DNA of 64,000 nucleotides, from the NCBI RefSeq assembly GCF_000208745.1, contig NC_030851.1, forward strand, positions 22,127,011 to 22,191,010, read 5' to 3'. Within the stretch, counting starts at the first letter, position 1. Each line of letters starts with the position of its first letter. The stretch is from Theobroma cacao. Lineage: Eukaryota; Streptophyta; Magnoliopsida; Malvales; Malvaceae. Both the position numbers and the translations under genes were made by a program. Shown one piece after another: positions 12,698 to 46,742 of this stretch. The notes beneath the pieces are model-generated. The model had not been told where the DNA came from. It searched no databases and saw only the letters and a list, made by a program, of their open reading frames with translations.

Positions 12698-13688
12698 CTT
12701 GTTGGTTCCAAATAAATGTGCTAGAGGGGGGTGAATAGCACTTTTTGGCTCTCACTAAAGTTGCCTCTTAAATGGGGACAAATACAAGATGAACAATAAA
12801 TTTAAAGATGATTGGAAAACTAAAGTAGCGGAGACAATACACAAATATTTATAGCGGTTCGGTCCAAGACTTACATCCATTACCTTGATTGTTCAACTAA
12901 GGATTTTTCAAACCAAATCACTAAAAATAGTGGAATTCACAAGCTTCCACCAAGTTTTTACAATGGCTTTTTGCAAGCTTAACCACAACCTTTAGCAATG
13001 ATTTTTCACGGGATCAACCAAAACCCAAAGTGATTTTTCAAATGCTCAACCACAACCTACAACACTAGTTTTTATCGGGATCAATCAAAACCCAACAACC
13101 AACTTTTCTAAGCTAAGTTGGAACCTTTACACTCAATCAAGCAATCCAAGCTTGAATAAATCCCTTAAAGTGACTCACTCACTCTAAGTGTACAAGAAGA
13201 GAAGAAATAAAGAAGTACCTATGATCACTTACTTGATCTACATGGTACAAGAAGAAGTGCTTAACACTGTTACAAAGATTGGAGTTTAAGTGCAATAAGG
13301 TGCAAAGAAGATTTTCTGGTTTTTCAGCTTTATATCACTTGGAAGCCTTCAATTCTCTCAAAAACTGATTTCTAACCATTGGAAGACCCTTTTATACTTG
13401 GAGAAATAACTATGATGGCAATTTGACAGTTTATGGCCGTTGGAAACAGTTGAGAGTTGGTTCTAGCCGTTATTCTGTCTTTTAGTGCTCGGGTTCAAAT
13501 TGCAGATAGAGAGCTCTTAGTCGACTAATTTGGTTCTGTTTCTCAAACTCTTCAGCCCGCCATTCCTCCAATTTGAAACTTGGTCAACCAACATTCTTCA
13601 TTATCCAACTAAGGACCTTCCTTTTTGTTAATCAATCATTTTTCTTCATTCATATGATCTTTGATATACACTTTTGAAGGATTCGTTT

Positions 13689-16612
13689 TGTCACGACCCA
13701 GAACTCTCATTGAGCCCATGACAACCGCCTCGAAGCCTTGACAGACATTCTTCACCTCGAATGCAAGGCTCTTGTATCAACTTTCACACTTCCCCGGTGA
13801 ACAATAGTTATCAAATATCATAATTCGAAGGATTACAAGTCATTTCCAAATCAGAACATAACATTTTGTTTTCTGGCTCACAGGGGCATTTTCGTCATTT
13901 TTCATCGAAAATCTCAAAACTTGCTAAAAATATAGTAGGTAAGCAGAAAATATATGTTTAGTGATTTAAAAACAAATTAAGTATCTAAAACGTTCATTTG
14001 AAGTGAAAATTTGACCATTTAAATATAATAAAGATATTCAATAAAATAAATTATTTTCTTGTAAAATAAATTTTATAAAGCTATCGGTAAATAATTCTTA
14101 TAGCGTAAAAGTTAATTATATTCATATATACTAATAAGCAAATAACCAAAGCATAAAATTACTTTTACAGTGACACGTGGGCCCACATCTAACCAAAATA
14201 CATCGAAAGCTGAAAACTTACAACTTTTGCCGATTCAAGTCCAAATGAAGGTCCTTGTCAAAGTCAGCTAACTATGGAATTTCCTGAGCCTGAAATGTGA
14301 GGAAATGAGGGTGGTGAGATTATAAAATCCTAGTGAGTAAACAGACACCATCTAAACTATCTAAAGGCGAGTAAATGGAGACGAATTAAAATATTATTTT
14401 CCAATATATGTTTCATAACTTGAATATTCAGTTTACTCAATTAATCAACATGGCTTATATATCTCACAAAACTTGGCTCCTGCCAAAAATCATTTTCGGG
14501 GATGCCTTGGCCTAGGCATCTGACCGAGACCACTAAGATTGTTAAATGTTTTTACATCCGAAATTCTAGCCATGCCTTTGCGTTGGCTGAGTCTCACTCT
14601 CACGCGGTGGTCCACGTGAAGTGCACTCAAATCTTTACCTCAGGAGATACTTCATCCAACATCTCCCCCCAGAGGTAAATATATAATTGGGTTACCGTGC
14701 CCCTTTCATAGGCAATCCACGGAAACCCCCACCACTACAGTGACTCTGGATTATTTTATCTACCACCTGATTTATAAAATCTTTATCTGCATGACATGGC
14801 AATTTATCGCAATCTAGCCTCTCAGTGCTGAATATATAGTATATATAATTTTGATATAAATACCGACTTTGCCATTCATGCTCACATATTGCTATAAGCC
14901 ATATAATTTAAAACACAATTTATAACACAAGCAGGCAGTCTCCAATTACTCTATTTTCAAAACTAGTATTCAATTTTCCAGAAAATTTATAAAATTATTT
15001 TATAAAATCACAATTTCTCCTAAAACATAGCAATTTATCATTTAAACCATTTTCTATAAAATCACACAATTGTATAAAATTACTCTAGATAATTAAGACG
15101 ATAATAAGTTTACCCATAGTTCTAGGAGTCGATGTACTCCTAATCCCAGTCTTCAAGCACAATCTTTGTACTTTTACCAGTGTAATTTGTTCACCACCTA
15201 TACATAATTCACCACATTAATGCTTGACCATTATAAAATCAATTCAGGCTCGGTGTTTATGCATGATATGATATGCAACTTATCCGACACCGCTTAAATG
15301 CAGTGTTGACCTAATTCGGCCTATTACCTGATTAAATGACAATTATGTCCGATTTGGCTCCAAATTGCTCCATTTCATTTCTAATACCTCAATTCACCAA
15401 ACATTATTCAAATAACACCAATTTCAGCATCAAAACCCTCCCATTTCTTCATGAAAAAATTCGGCTATTACAATGCACTATAACCGTGATTTTTCCTACT
15501 TAATTTTTCTCACCATTATTCATCATTTTCTAAGCCATTTCTCTTGAAATAATAACAATCCATCACCCACACACATCAAGGAAGATTTGGCCAATGAAGA
15601 TTCATAGGGAAATGGATTTCNNNNNNNNNNNNNNNNNNNNNNNNNNNNNNNNNNGGGAAAATGGATTCTTTTCTTGTTGTTTTGCTTTTAAATATGCTAA
15701 ACTAACTAAAAACACTAACATATCTTAAAATCAAATCAATCCAACATCTTTCTCTCTCCTTACCCATTTTGACCAGCCATGAATTCATCATGAAAACATG
15801 TAATTTAAGCATGGAAAATAAGGAGGAATGCTTAAGGAAAATGGATTTCAAGCTTAAGTTGAAAACTCCTACCTTTTTCACTTGTTTTTCTTGATTTTCC
15901 ACACTTTTTCTCTTGAAATTCTTCACCTAGGGTTTGTTCTTCCTTTCTTTCCCTCTCTTCCTTGCTTGGCCGAATATTTGGAGAGATAATGGGCTGATTT
16001 ATGCTGATTTTTAAGTTAAATAATAAAATATCCTAAGCTTGACACATGGCATGTTTCCATTGGTCCATTTTTAAAACTTTAAAAATTTTTAAACTTTTTT
16101 TATCTACCACATGATTAGTCAAAGGTCAAAATGAGGATAAGGGAAGACCATGTGCTGGACAAATGTCCTAGTGGTGGAAAATTGCAATTTTGCCCTTAGA
16201 ATGGCAAAATGACCATTTTACCCCTATGCTCCGAAAAAGGCCAGGATTACAATTACTTCTCAACCTCAAATCATACTCCAATAAGTCAAATGGGGCCAAA
16301 AAAATCTTTTTAAAAATTCTCATTTTGTCCCCAAGTGGCAAATGACCATTTTGCCCCTAGATAGTGAAAATTTCGGTTTGACTCCAAATTGATCCTCGAG
16401 CTCCGAATTACCATTTTGAGTCATCCCTGGACCGTGAAACTCTCAATTTCACCTTAAAATTTCTATTTGAACTAGTTCGAGGCTTAATCAACTTAATGAT
16501 ACCATTAGGGGCAATATCATCTTTTAACGATTTTTCAAACTTCCTAAATATGCAACCATTCTATTGAGCATGTAAATGACGTCGTAATTATTTTATAGAA
16601 CAGGGTTTGGCA
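13689..16612 (-). repeat. Ty3/gypsy solo LTR, family 1, nested in copia LTR
   Basis: Minus-strand start TGCCAAACCCTG at 16612, end GGGTCGTGACA at 13689. It is homologous over its length to 2428-5429. Copia LTR sequence resumes on both sides at adjoining positions of the family, so this is a single LTR without internal sequence. Target duplication is not clear (CGTTT left, GATTT right). Contains the assembly gap. Confidence 0.75.
15621..15654. other. Assembly gap (34 N)
   Basis: 34 undetermined bases. The sequence just before (GGGAAATGGATTTC) and just after (GGGAAAATGGATTC) is nearly the same, suggesting a short tandem repeat that the assembler could not resolve. Confidence 0.95.
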
Positions 16613-16715
16613 GATTTATTATTTACATACAATTTTTATCCTGCACTTAAACAATATAGTTAGACACCAATGAATGGGAATATTTTGCTATCATCAAAAA
16701 CATATAGAGTCAACA

Positions 16716-17330
16716 TTCTTTATCTCTTATTTTTGATGATGACAAAACATTCCAAGATTAAGAATGCAATGTTTATGTTTAACATGAATGCTTCAAATCT
16801 TTACGCATAATGAGTTGCTCCCCTTTATTCAATGCATCTAGTTTTCTTTAAAGATTTTCAATAAAATTTTTATAATATCTATAATAGCTAAACAAGATAA
16901 CAATATCCACAGTAGAAAGCAACTAGCACATAATATTCAACAAAACCATAACTAAAGCATCACACACATAAATTAAATATGAAAACCTATCACACTCAAT
17001 TTAACTTAGTTTTCCTTCTCTTTCTTTTTGTAATTAAACAAGATGTTCAAAACTCCCCCTTAATGAGTGCATCAAGATTTTCCTTTAATCTTTAAATCAA
17101 ACTTTAATGAATGAGAATCATAAGCACTCATACACCTAAGTCATACAAGCTTATAGATATAGTTCAATAACTTCAAGAGTGAAGCTTGTGTCTATGTAAG
17201 AACAAGTGTATGGGAGTTAAATCATTTCAAGAAATTGTCAAGGATTACTCAAATAATGCTCAAGCAAAGTTGATCATTTTGTCATCATCAAAACTATAAT
17301 AATTTTAAAGCTAACAAAAAATCTTGTCAA
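16716..17330 (-). repeat. Copia LTR/polypurine remnants
   Basis: Minus-strand text includes the LTR-start-like TTTTGATGATGACAAAA twice (about 16735 and 17285), and purine tracts TTAAGGGGGAG near 17055 and AAAGGGGAG near 16820, as found at copia 3' ends. These look like overlapping remains of older copia insertions; boundaries cannot be set. Confidence 0.35.
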
Positions 17331-19600
17331 AGTTGAAGCATTGCAGCAGTCCTTGAGCAATTACGATTTCTGTTAATTACTTGGGCAAGCCTGCGGCCCA
17401 CATAGTCTGATAAGGAGATGTGTGACTTGATAGGGAGATTATGATAGAACTCAATACGTACTATGATTTATTGATCTTTCTTTTGCTTATGTTTGATGGA
17501 TTTAAGCTGTTTATTTTATTTTGTTCTTAATGCTTCTAGTTACCTAATCACCCATTAGATTGAATTAGAAACCTAGGTTAAACCTTGACGAAAGAGATTT
17601 AGCATATGATCAAATGCACTTAGTTGATTAGGTGGTTTGATTTGTATATAGGGTAAACATACACTTATAAACCATACGTAGCCAAAATTAGAGCACGAAC
17701 TTAATGAATCTTTCTTCAATTTAATTTGCATAGACATATAGTAAATTAATTGGGAAAGAAATTTTTATGAGAAACTCGACAGAGACTTGTAAATAATTTA
17801 AGACTCTAGGTTAGCAATTTAATTCATTAAACTAGGTTAAGAGAGAAAGACAATAATCAGATAAAGTATTGAGGGACATCATAATCTTAGGTCTGATAGT
17901 TAAGTGAGTTTTATGAAATAAATTTACTATTTAATTTTAGTTTCAATTTATTAGTTTTAATTTTTCTTTTTAATAATTTTTTAATTTAATTATTAGGATA
18001 AGATTAAGAATTTTAGTAGTTAACATTAAGAATTAATTCAATTCTCAATAGGATCGACACTCTATGTATTACTATATTATCTTTTCGATACATATACTTG
18101 CGTGGGTAGAAAATTGAACAACACTTATATTTCTAATTACTTCATTTTCTTTATTTCTCTTCTGCTTTGGTGGGTTGTGCTTGGTGATTTGGTCAGCTCA
18201 GTTTTGTTATATATTGTGTAACATTTTGTCTTTGCAATTTGTTTGAAAACATGACAAGCATGTTTTTGCATGTGCCTTTTTTTTTTTTTGACAAAATACA
18301 GCTCATTGATGAAAAAGATCTTTAAAACATTGCTATTGAGTTGATTTTTGTTGTGTCATGTATGACTTGCAACTTGCAGAATCAAAAACGCATTTCTTTA
18401 AACAATCTAATAATAATTGTAATATTCAAAATTGTTAACATCAATAGACAATTTTACAAACCCACTGCTTCAGTACTTATATTAATTGTTCAAATTCTCT
18501 AAAAATATATAAAAAGAAGGAAATTTTTTCTCAATTTAATGGTAGTCAAATTAAAATCTGTACTAAAATTTGAATATTATCATACCATATTAACATTTTA
18601 GGATGAGTGGAGTCAAATGCTTTTAATGTATGTTCTTGCAATTCAACTATTTTTGTCATGTGAACATGCGTAGATGACTACAACATTTTTAAAATAAAAA
18701 TTAGTGCTTTTAATTTATTTTTTTTATTACCACATGAACATGTTCATATGAACATTGTAAGGATCGAGCCCAATTTGGATTTGATCAATTTCAATTTGAA
18801 GAAAAATTCAGATTTTTTATCTCAAACCATTTTGAATTCGACACTTATATTATTGAACTTTTGAGTAATTTGAAGTTTAAATAATTGACTTTTTTTAAAT
18901 CAAATCCAATTGATTTTGAGTAAATTATTTAGAATTAAGTCATTCCAAATTAATTTTTCAAATCAATTCAGATTCATGTCATTGCAAATTTGAATCATTT
19001 TGAATGAGTCGTTGACTTTGTATGAGTCCAGATCAAGGTCCAAAGGATCAAATGAACTTTCCAAACCATACACCTGCCCATCAAAATAACAATACTTATA
19101 AATATTTATAATCAAAATATTATTTTTCAAAATTGAATGACCAAAACAAAAATCTAAAATTACTCTAAAAATAACAAACAATACTTATTATATTAGTTCA
19201 AATTAAAATTAATTGAAAGTTTAAAAGTATTATTTGAGTAACCAAAATTTAGCACAATTAGGCGCTAAAACTAATTACAAGCGAGTCTGTTTCCAGGATT
19301 AGGCACTTGTGTGTTGAGAAAATAAAATCACAGGCAAGTGGCAACTAGTAACCCTCGCCCAGGAAAGTGAACAAAAAATATGCTGAGTAGAATAATTTTC
19401 ATATGTGCAGCTGAACACCTTGTGGGTGGTTTCTTTGTTTCTCTTCACCTTTAAATAATTCTGTATGGAGAAAATTTGATAACCTTATGCACTTCTGGGA
19501 AAAAATACTACTTACGATGGAAATCACTGATGCTGGCCGTAAGTGGACCTATAGAACCTTCAACATCAGAGCTCGGGCATGACATTGGCTAAGACTGTCA
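17331..19600. other. Intergenic region, no gene recognised
   Basis: AT-rich DNA between the left TE cluster and the 3' end of the tRNA synthetase gene. 17400-18130 has a more complex composition ending in a stretch with GATCGACACTC and ACTTGCGTGGGT, text I associate with decayed plant LTR retroelements, but no domain can be read. 18200-19500 is simple AT-rich sequence. No tRNA gene or conserved open frame seen. Confidence 0.4.
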
Positions 19601-19626
19601 AAGCTCGAAAGGGACATTGGCCAACT

Positions 19627-19632
19627 TTTATT
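19627..19632 (-). terminator. Possible poly(A) signal of the IleRS gene
   Basis: Minus-strand AATAAA starts 36 bases after the stop codon at 19668-19670. Plant poly(A) signals are loose, so the true cleavage site may lie further downstream. Confidence 0.35.
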
Positions 19633-19667
19633 ACTCATTTTTAGCAGGGTTTTATGGTTTTAGGTCG

Positions 19668-42313
<22,646 letters not shown>

Positions 42314-42540
42314 TCTTGTCAACTGTTTAAATTTGCTTTGTTTTTGAGCTTTCAGCTAGGCAGACTCTACATAGCATTGCCGGAGGAACAAAATATAGAC
42401 ATAAATTGAAGTTGAGTGGATAATTGCTGCAAAACCACAGCTTCAGATTTTATGTTTTACACCCCATTCTCTTTCTGCTACTACAAATGGGCCCGCCGGA
42501 TGCCGTGTTTTGTTTTTTTTTATAGTTTTCCCTATTTATG
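42314..42540 (-). promoter_or_regulatory. IleRS 5' leader and proximal promoter
   Basis: Upstream of the ATG at 42313 lies a probable short leader. The minus-strand region has no clear TATA box at a fixed distance. It has a TGGGCC site II-type element (42488-42495), frequent in promoters of plant housekeeping and organelle-protein genes and bound by TCP factors (established knowledge). Confidence 0.5.
42488..42495. promoter_or_regulatory. Site II (TGGGCC) element
   Basis: TGGGCCCG on the plus strand (with GGGCCCA on the other), about 175 bp upstream of the start codon, in an otherwise AT-rich region. Confidence 0.5.
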
Positions 42541-43140
42541 AATTTTGAACTTATAAATATATCATTAATTTGTCTTTTACAAGTCAATAAAAATATAACA
42601 TTTTTAATTTTATAATAATTTTATTTTAGCGTTTAAATTGCATTTTAATCACCTTAAATATCTCTCAAATTAATTTTAAATAAAATTACTATTATAATTT
42701 CACTTAATGCTTTTTCCTTCATTTTTCCTTTCTTTTTCTTTTTGCACTAATTTTCCTTTGTTTTTTTCCTACTTTTTAATATTTTTATTGCTAACTTATA
42801 TAGAAAATCACATTGCCATTGAAAGAGTTGTTTAAATGTAATATATCATATCACTTTTTACTCGTTTGCCTTTCAAAATTTGGCATAATATCCAAAAAGA
42901 GTGCTTAATTTATTTAAGAAAATTCAAATAAGTTCTTATACTTTTATTGCATTCAATCAAGCCCTCAGATTTTTATTTAAAGTTAAATAAGTCATTACAC
43001 TTTTATTTTGAGTCAAATAAACTTTATAACTAATGATTGATGTTAATTTTATTCTTGTTTTGAAATGACAAAATTGATTGAACTTAATGACTTTGAAAAT
43101 GAATGACATATATTTTTAAATATAAAAATCCTCAACAGAG
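42541..43140. other. AT-rich spacer between IleRS promoter and copia LTR
   Basis: About 600 bp of low-complexity AT-rich sequence; no open frame or motif. It is all that separates the promoter from the right TE cluster. Confidence 0.6.
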
Positions 43141-44713
43141 TGTTATGGCTTAACTTAGAAGAAAAACATATTGAAATGCTTTCAAGGTTTGAATATGATT
43201 AACATACTTTTAAACTTAAGGAAATATTTCTTAATCTTCTCAAAGTTCTCTTGGTTTTCAAAACTCAAAATGCCAACCTGAGAATCAAGGAATCAAAAGA
43301 AATGACTTGATCCTTAAATGCAAAGAAAGCAAAATCTATCTCTTTAATTACAAGAAGAATTGATTCTGTAGAAAGATAAGTCGATTCTCAAACAATAATC
43401 AATAGTGAAAAATCGATTCTGAGAAAAGTAAAAGTCGATTCTTAGAAGATAAAAGCTTCAAGATTTGTGAAGAATCAACACCTCAGAAGTAAAGAATCGG
43501 TTCTTGAGAGATAGAAGGCAAAAATGCAAAGAAAAAAGAATCGATTCTACATGAAAAAGATGTCGGTCCTTGAAGCACCAAAAGTACAATTCAAAAACTT
43601 GGTGACCAAGGAAGAAATGGGACTAATGGACAAAAGAAGAGTAGCAAAAATCAAGATCAAATCCAAATATCAATGCCAGACCACAGTGAAGAACTAACAC
43701 CTTGAGGCAAAAGAATCTATTCTCTAAAAGTGTAAAGGTGTCACCTTTGAACCCAATTGTAAAAAAACCAACACCTCATAATAGAAGCACCAATTCTGCA
43801 GAGATAGAAAACTATAGACTTTACGTAAAATCGACGACTCAACAACAAAGAATCGATTCTACATATACAACATATTTGTATAAGCTGATTGAAACGTACG
43901 AAAAAGGATTCAAATTTCATTCCACTAGGCAAGAAATCACCAAGGTTATATATATACTTATCTTGAGAACATTAAAGTAGACCTCTAAAGTGATTTTGAA
44001 AGATTTTGAATCATCTTTGAAGAAAAAAAAAGAGCGAAAAAACCAGAGAAAAACTGTGAGTAGCAAGTTTTCATCTTTGAGCAAGACCAAAGCTAAAAAT
44101 ATTACATCTTTATCCTTCAGTTAACTCTCTTTGAGCTTGAAACTTACTTAATCATCCATTTTCTATGAGAAAGCTCTCACCTTTATGATTCTAAACTTCT
44201 TTGTCAACCTTTCTAGATGTTTTAAGTTAGTGATTCTTTAAAATCCACTATTGTGTTGGTTATACATCTACGCAAAAGATAGAGGGGTTTTGCTTAATCA
44301 TTTAAAAGGCTTCATATTGTGTAAAGGTTGTGTTTTAACCTAAAAAGGCAATGTCTTGGTAGAAATTACGCCTAATCTTAGCAAAAGGCAAGAGGTTACA
44401 CTTGATCTTATGAAAAGGCACGTTCAAAAGGTTACACGTGATCTTATTGAAAAAGCAAGCTGATAGTGAATTCAAACTCCTTGTGCTATCAAGGGGGAGG
44501 CCATGGACATTGAAAAGTCAACCCTCTATAAAAATCTTGCTGAGTTTTCTTTTCATTTCTCTTCATTACTCATGGCTTTCATATCTGTTTTGTTGATTCA
44601 TTTCCTTATACATATCTATGTTATTTTCAAAGCTGTTTAAAAAGGGAGAATTTTTATTAAACTATTAATTCACCCTCACTTGGTATTCATACTTTAAGCT
44701 TATCTTTCTAACA
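43141..44713 (+). repeat. Ty1/copia 5' LTR, family A
   Basis: Starts TGTTATGGCTTAAC and ends CTTTCTAACA, directly before a primer site and a copia gag, so it is a plus-oriented 5' LTR of about 1.57 kb. It contains the AGAATCGATTCT palindrome array, and a TATATATA stretch at about 43948 lies 85-90 bp after the array. The left border is inferred from the TGTTA/TAACA ends only. Confidence 0.65.
43356..43860. repeat. Array of paired AGAATCGATTCT palindromes
   Basis: Fourteen 12-base units, perfect at 43537 and 43849 and degenerate elsewhere, start near 43356/43377, 43409/43431, 43471/43493, 43537/43559, 43712/43734, 43765/43787 and 43827/43849. Within a pair the spacing is 21-22 bp; pairs recur every 53-66 bp, and the last three pairs repeat the 53/62 spacing of the first three, so part of the array was duplicated as a block. 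Confidence 0.8.
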
Positions 44714-44715
44714 AT

Positions 44716-44727
44716 TAGTATCAGAGC
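44716..44727 (+). other. Primer binding site of copia family A
   Basis: TAGTATCAGAGC, one base from the initiator-Met tRNA complement TGGTATCAGAGC, two bases after the LTR end. Confidence 0.7.
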
Positions 44728-45055
44728 AAGTTCTCAAGTTTTGCAAGTTTAACCACCTTTAAAAGATCTTGAACAAAAAGTTAAAAGTAATAGCCATGGC
44801 ATCATCATCATCGACTTCATTAAAGAAGGAAAATCTATGATAAGGCCTCCTTTGTTCAAAAGGGAGAACTACTTGTTCTAGAGAATGAGGTTTGAAAACT
44901 TTATTCTATCCATTGATTTGGATCATTGGGATATTATTGTTGATGGACCTCATATTCAAGCCAAAACTATTGATGGTGTGAAACATCTTAAAACTAAAGC
45001 TGAATAGGATGATAAAGATGAGAAGTTGATACAGCTAAATCACAAAGCTGTAACA

Positions 45056-46259
45056 TGTTGGCTCCATTAGTTTTTGATGATAATAAAACATTCCCATTCA
45101 TTTGTGTCTAATATTTCTACTTGAGTGTGCAACACAAAAATTGTATGCCAATAGTAAATTAATCATTCAAAGGCACACATAAAAAATCATAGGAATAATG
45201 AGTCACAATTGATCAACAAAACAGAAGCCTCTTAGTTGAATAATGAAGGGTATTAGTCAGCTAAAATTCAAATTAGAAGTTGGTGGGCTCAAAAGGATTG
45301 AGAAACAGAGAAGACTTAGTCGACCAAGAAGTAGGTTAGTCAACTAAGAGCCTATTGAAAAAATCTGGACTTCAAAACAGAAACAACTTAATCGACTAAG
45401 AAGTAAGTTAGTCGACTAAGTGCTCACTGCCAAAAACTGGGATTAAAAGACAGAGACAACTTAGTTGACTAAGAGCACAGTTAGTCGACTAAGATCATTC
45501 TGTTAGAAAATTTGAATTGAGCAATAGAAGACAAATTAACGGCCAGAATTGCCACCAAACTGTTTCTAACAGTCAGAAACTGGCTAACACTCATCAGAAC
45601 TAATTTCTCAAGTATAAAAGGGACTTCAAATGGCTAAAAAATACATCCAAGGCTTCCAAGTCCAAATAGAGCTTAAAAATTACAAAAACCTTTAGCATAT
45701 TTTCTACACTTCACTCCTATTCTTGTAAAAAATTCAAGCACTTCACTTTGTATCACTTATATCGAGTCAGTGATCATAGGTACACCTTTATTTCTCTTCT
45801 CTTTGTATACTTAGAGTGTATGTGACACTCTAAGAGAATTTTTTGAAGCTTGGATTGCTTAATTGGGTGTTTAGGTTATAAATTAGCCTAGAAAAGTTAG
45901 TTTGGGTTTTGGTTGATCTCGGGAAAAATCATTGTAAAAAGCTGTGGCTGAGCCTACTAAAAGCCACTGTAAAGCTTGGTGAGAGCTTGGGCATTCCACC
46001 GTTTTTAGTGATTTGATTTCAAAAATCCTTAGTTAAATAATCAAGATAGAGGATGTAGGTCTTTGACCGAACCACTCTAAATTCTGGTGCATTGTCTACT
46101 CAATTTTTGTTTTTATTTTCATTCTTTCGTAAATTATTCCCTCATCTTGCTTTAGAGTTCTTGTTGTTAATTCTCAACTTGCTCAAAATTAGAAGTCAAT
46201 TTAGTGAGAGCCAAAAAGTGCTATTCACCCCCCTCTAGCACATTTACTTGGGACCAATA
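45056..46259 (+). repeat. Ty1/copia solo LTR (1204 bp), family B
   Basis: Begins TGTTGGCTCC and ends GGACCAATA (CA end mutated to TA). The five bases TAACA are repeated exactly on both sides (45051-45055 and 46260-46264). There is no internal sequence, so it arose by LTR-LTR recombination. Same family as 12700-16715. A TATAAAAG box lies at 45613-45620. Confidence 0.9.
45315..45492. repeat. Three pairs of TTAGTCGACTAA palindromes in solo LTR
   Basis: Six 14-base units start at 45315/45335, 45386/45406 and 45459/45479: each pair is spaced exactly 20 bp and pairs recur every 71-73 bp. Units at 45406 and 45479 keep the perfect TTAGTCGACTAA. The array ends about 120 bp before the TATA box. The related LTR copy at 12700-13688 has only one unit. 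Confidence 0.9.
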
Positions 46260-46742
46260 TAACAGTTATTTTATGTGCTCTTAGTGAGGATGAATTTAAT
46301 AGGTAGCTATGTGCTCTAATGAAAAAGAAATTTGAGACACCTTAGAAAAATGTTATGAGGGCACTAGTCAAGTAAAAGAATCAAAGATCAATATGCTGAT
46401 ACTTGATTATAAGCTTTTCAAAATGAAGGATGGGGAGCCCATTAAAGAGATGTTTGAGAGATTCACAAAGATTTTAAGAGGACTTAAAGCTTTAGGAAAA
46501 GAATTTCCTTATTCTTAGCTTGTGAAAATGTACTTAAGCTAGATGAACTTTTTGGTTCTTTGCTTACCTATGAGATGCGTAACACCCTTGACCTTGATAT
46601 GAGCCATATGTGGCGTTAACTAGACTATTTGAGGAGTTAAATTACATTTTCATTGTATGTGTTCAAAGACTTAAGAATAGACTTATGCGTTTGAGAACTT
46701 ATGATGATATGTTGAAATAACTAAGTTAATTGATGAACTAAG

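Larger units (their letters stand above)
12700..16715 (-). repeat. Ty1/copia 5' LTR, split by a gypsy LTR
   Basis: Minus-strand start TGTTGACTC at 16715 and end TTGGAACCAACA at 12700, next to the primer site. The copia part is 16613-16715 plus 12700-13688 (about 1.09 kb); the remainder is a nested gypsy LTR. It is the same family as the solo LTR at 45056-46259, sharing the block around the TATAAAAG box (minus strand, 13389-13396) and the terminal stretch with CACCCCCCTCTAGCACATTT. This copy has only one TTAGTCGACTAA palindrome, near 13519. Confidence 0.75.
44796..46590 (+). pseudogene. Ty1/copia gag, interrupted by a solo LTR
   Basis: Starts MASSSSTSLKKEN at 44796, then, after a frameshift, reads RPPLFKRENYLF-RMRFENFILSIDLDHWDIIVDGPHI and continues to LIQLNHKAV at 45055. 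It resumes at 46265 with TVILCALSEDEFNR and the UBN2 segment (SKINMLILDYKLFKMKDGEPIKEMFERF ... LKALGKEFPYS). Without the insert and one copy of TAACA the frame joins as HKAVTVILCALS. Several TAG stops stand where Trp is expected. Only the gag is present; pol is missing before the next element at about 46576. Confidence 0.75.
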
